Source: Sphingobium sp. (GTDB lineage Bacteria; Pseudomonadota; Alphaproteobacteria; Sphingomonadales; Sphingomonadaceae). Taken from it: a stretch of DNA of 18,154 nt. Location of the stretch: positions 1-18,154 of the forward strand of contig JASBTC010000113.1 in the NCBI GenBank assembly GCA_030148625.1. Reading direction: 5' to 3'. Each line of letters opens with the position of its first letter. The stretch's first letter is position 1. A program made the translations under genes and the position numbers. Below the pieces are notes generated by a model. That model searched no databases and was not told the origin of the DNA. It worked only from the letters and a program-made list of their open reading frames with translations. Of the stretch, positions 15,852 through 18,154 are shown one piece after another.

Positions 15852-18154
15852 ATGAATCGTCGCGTTCGATTGATCATGCTGATGAACACCGCCACTGCCA
15901 TTCTTTGCGCCGGGCCGGCTTTCGCCCAGGCCGAATCCGCCGAAAGCGCCACCCCGATCAACGATGAAATCGTCGTCACCGCCCAGCGCCGCGAGGAAAG
16001 GCTGGTCGACGTCCCGATCTCGGTTTCGGCGATCGGCGAGCAGCGGCTGGAGAATGCGGGCGCGTCGACCGTCACCGCCATCGGCACCGTCATTCCCAAT
16101 ATCCAGATCAACGAGACCGTCGGCAATTCGTGGAGCCCGCTGATCTCGATCCGCGGCCTCGCGCCGGCGGGCGATACCAGCCTCGGCCGCGACCAGCCCG
16201 TCGGCATCTATATCGACGGCGTTCCCGTCTCGAAATCGACGGGCGCCGCGTTCGACACCGTCGATCTCCAGCGCGTCGAGGTGCTGCGCGGGCCGCAGGG
16301 CACGCTGTACGGCAAGAACACGATCGGCGGCGCGATCAATCTCGTCACGCGCAAACCCAGCGGCGAATTCGGCGGCCAGCTCGTGCTCGGGATGGGCGAG
16401 GACGGGCTCTACACGCAGAAACTGACGGTGAACGTGCCCACCATCGAAAGCGGGCTCGGCGCGATCAAGATGAAGTTCGGCGTCTCGGGCCGGCAGTTTG
16501 GCGGTTTCTACAAGAATACCGGGCCCGCGCATGGCGATTTCGGCGAGCAGGAACAGGTCGCCGCACGCGCCGACATCCTCTGGGAACCGACGAGCAACCT
16601 GTCGATCGGCTATGCCTATGATATCACCGACAGCAAGGGCACCGGCGTCATGCTGGCGATCAGCGCGCCTGGCCTGATCTCGCCCACCGGGTCGCTGAAG
16701 GCGCTCTATCCGCTGATCGCCAATTCGATCCACACCGATCGGCCCGACAGCATCGCGACCGACGCCACCGGGCGCAGCAATTTCAACGTCCGTGGCCACG
16801 CCGTGACCGTGGAATATGATGCCGGCGCGACGCCGCTCGGCGAAGTGACGCTGAAATCGATCACCGCCTGGCGCAATCTCAAGACGCGCAGCAACAGCGA
16901 TTTCGACGGCACCGCATCCGATCTGCTGCGCTTCACGCTCGACAATGACTATCGCCAGTTCACCCAGGAATTGCAGGTGATCGGGACGAGCGACGATTTC
17001 CGCTACACGCTCGGCGCCTTCTTCATGCGCGACAGCTATGGCGTGTACAATCCGCGCTGGTCGGTGCAGCTCGGCGTCAAGAACCGCTATGATCTCAGCG
17101 ATCGCGGTGCACGCAACAAGTCGATCGCGGGCTATGGCCAGTTCACCTGGAGCCCGTCGGCGCTCGACAATCGGCTGGACGTCACCGCCGGGTTGCGCTG
17201 GACCAAGGAGACCAAGCGCGTCCGCAATCTCTTCTTCGCCTACAACACCTACGCCGCCAATCCGGCCAACCCGCTATCGGGGGTGTTCCAGCGCGACGCG
17301 AACGGCAATCCGGTCACGCGCAGCGGCGGTCCCGCATCGGGCGTGCTGCCCAGCGGCAACGGACCGGGGCCCTACGACCTGATCCCGCTCGAGAACGAGA
17401 AATCCTGGTCGCGGCTGACGCCCGAAGCAAGCATCTCCTTTGCGATCCAGCAGGATTTCAACGTCTATGCGCGCTTCGCGACCGGCTTCAAGAGCGGCGG
17501 GTTCAACGATACCGCGGCGAACAATTCGGCATTCAACACGCCCTTCGATCCCGAAAAGCTGACCTCGTTCGAACTCGGTGCCAAGGGCATCTTCGCGGGC
17601 GGCAGGCTGAGCCTGAACGCGGCGGTCTATCACAGCATCTACAAGGATTTTCAGGCCGGCGTGTTCGTGCCCGCGCTCATCACCACCAACATCATCAATG
17701 CGGGTAAGGCGAGCTATACCGGCTTCGAACTCGAAGGGCAGGTGCGCCCGCTCGACAATGTCACGATCAATTTCGGCTATGGCTATGTCGACGCCAAATA
17801 CGACGAATTCATCCTGCCCAACGGACAGGACGTGACCGACACCTATGTCGTCCCGCTCGTGCCCAAGCATAATTTCCAGATCGGCGGCCAGTGGCGCATC
17901 CCGATGGGCGATGTCGACCTGACCCCCAGCCTCAACTATTCGTGGCGCGGCGCGCAGCACAGCAATATCGCGCCCGATCCGCTGACCAGGCGCATCGCCT
18001 ATGGTCTGCTCGACGGACGCGTGACGCTGGGCGGCATCGATCTCGGCCGCGGCACCGAGTTCGAATTCTCGGTCTGGGGTCGCAACCTGACCGACAAGAA
18101 ATACTGGACCGCCGCGATCAATCTCGGCCTGTTCACCGTCCGCCAATGGGGCGA
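15852..18154 (+). CDS. TonB-dependent outer-membrane receptor, C-terminus outside window
   Basis: This is a second TonB-dependent transporter. The frame is open from the ATG at 15852 (AAGGAGG five bases before) to the window edge, about 767 codons, and must end shortly beyond because the final barrel motif GRNLTDKKYW is already present. It has a signal peptide (cleavage near AFA25), TonB box EIVVTAQR (39-46), plug motifs DVPISVSAI, ISIRGLAP, VGIYIDGVPVSKS and RVEVLRGPQGTLYGKNTIGGAINL, and barrel repeats such as SFELGAKGIF and GFELEGQVRP. The RGPQGTLYGKNTIGG form is typical of sphingomonad carbon-compound receptors. It lies on the plus strand 441 bp after the serine hydrolase, with its own leader. 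The ligand is unknown. A long minus-strand frame inside it is a shadow. Confidence 0.94.
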   Translation, partial: MNRRVRLIMLMNTATAILCAGPAFAQAESAESATPINDEIVVTAQRREERLVDVPISVSAIGEQRLENAGASTVTAIGTVIPNIQINETVGNSWSPLISIRGLAPAGDTSLGRDQPVGIYIDGVPVSKSTGAAFDTVDLQRVEVLRGPQGTLYGKNTIGGAINLVTRKPSGEFGGQLVLGMGEDGLYTQKLTVNVPTIESGLGAIKMKFGVSGRQFGGFYKNTGPAHGDFGEQEQVAARADILWEPTSNLSIGYAYDITDSKGTGVMLAISAPGLISPTGSLKALYPLIANSIHTDRPDSIATDATGRSNFNVRGHAVTVEYDAGATPLGEVTLKSITAWRNLKTRSNSDFDGTASDLLRFTLDNDYRQFTQELQVIGTSDDFRYTLGAFFMRDSYGVYNPRWSVQLGVKNRYDLSDRGARNKSIAGYGQFTWSPSALDNRLDVTAGLRWTKETKRVRNLFFAYNTYAANPANPLSGVFQRDANGNPVTRSGGPASGVLPSGNGPGPYDLIPLENEKSWSRLTPEASISFAIQQDFNVYARFATGFKSGGFNDTAANNSAFNTPFDPEKLTSFELGAKGIFAGGRLSLNAAVYHSIYKDFQAGVFVPALITTNIINAGKASYTGFELEGQVRPLDNVTINFGYGYVDAKYDEFILPNGQDVTDTYVVPLVPKHNFQIGGQWRIPMGDVDLTPSLNYSWRGAQHSNIAPDPLTRRIAYGLLDGRVTLGGIDLGRGTEFEFSVWGRNLTDKKYWTAAINLGLFTVRQWG

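Noticed and set aside
17274..18146. Minus-strand frame inside the second receptor
   Set aside because: Antisense shadow of receptor barrel codons.

Overview
The window is a high-GC chromosomal segment from what looks like a sphingomonad (Alphaproteobacteria, Sphingomonadales: Sphingomonas, Novosphingobium, Sphingobium or a relative). This is inferred from three things: the Entner-Doudoroff gene order zwf-pgl-edd, an alphaproteobacterial HspQ, and two large TonB-dependent receptors embedded in catabolic or hydrolytic gene sets. No marker gene in the window fixes the genus.

Region 1 (1-4144, minus strand) is housekeeping carbon metabolism. hspQ is followed after about 50 nt by zwf, then pgl, then edd, which runs off the left edge. 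Together zwf, pgl and edd turn glucose 6-phosphate into 2-keto-3-deoxy-6-phosphogluconate. The zwf-pgl junction carries an unusual 16-bp tandem repeat whose units are phased with the pgl start codon and create tiny ORFs. A GC-only hairpin abuts the zwf start.

Region 2 (4266-4355, plus strand) is a complete tRNA-Ser(CGA). It converges on the next cluster, with a hairpin in the shared intergenic space.

Region 3 (4509-13357, all minus strand) is a seven-gene catabolic cluster of unassigned substrate. In transcription order it holds an AraC-family regulator, a TonB-dependent receptor, an AMP-forming acyl-CoA ligase, an orphan Leu/Ile/Val-type periplasmic binding protein, an alpha/beta hydrolase, a crotonase-fold enzyme with a His in place of the second catalytic Glu, and a fumarylacetoacetate-hydrolase-family enzyme. 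A plausible reading is outer-membrane uptake, CoA activation, crotonase chemistry, then hydrolysis of a C-C or ester bond. It starts about 150 bp beyond the tRNA 3' end, so a laterally acquired cassette is possible but not shown.

Region 4 (13358-15851) is a secreted penicillin-binding-protein-like serine hydrolase on the plus strand. It lies between two gene-free stretches of about 420 and 440 bp rich in inverted and direct repeats. Region 5 (15852-18154) is a second TonB-dependent receptor on the plus strand, cut by the right edge very near its C-terminus.

No CRISPR array, transposase, integrase or phage gene was seen. The most unusual items are the micro-ORF repeat between zwf and pgl, the composition of the uncharacterised cluster in region 3, and the palindrome-rich DNA on both sides of the serine hydrolase.
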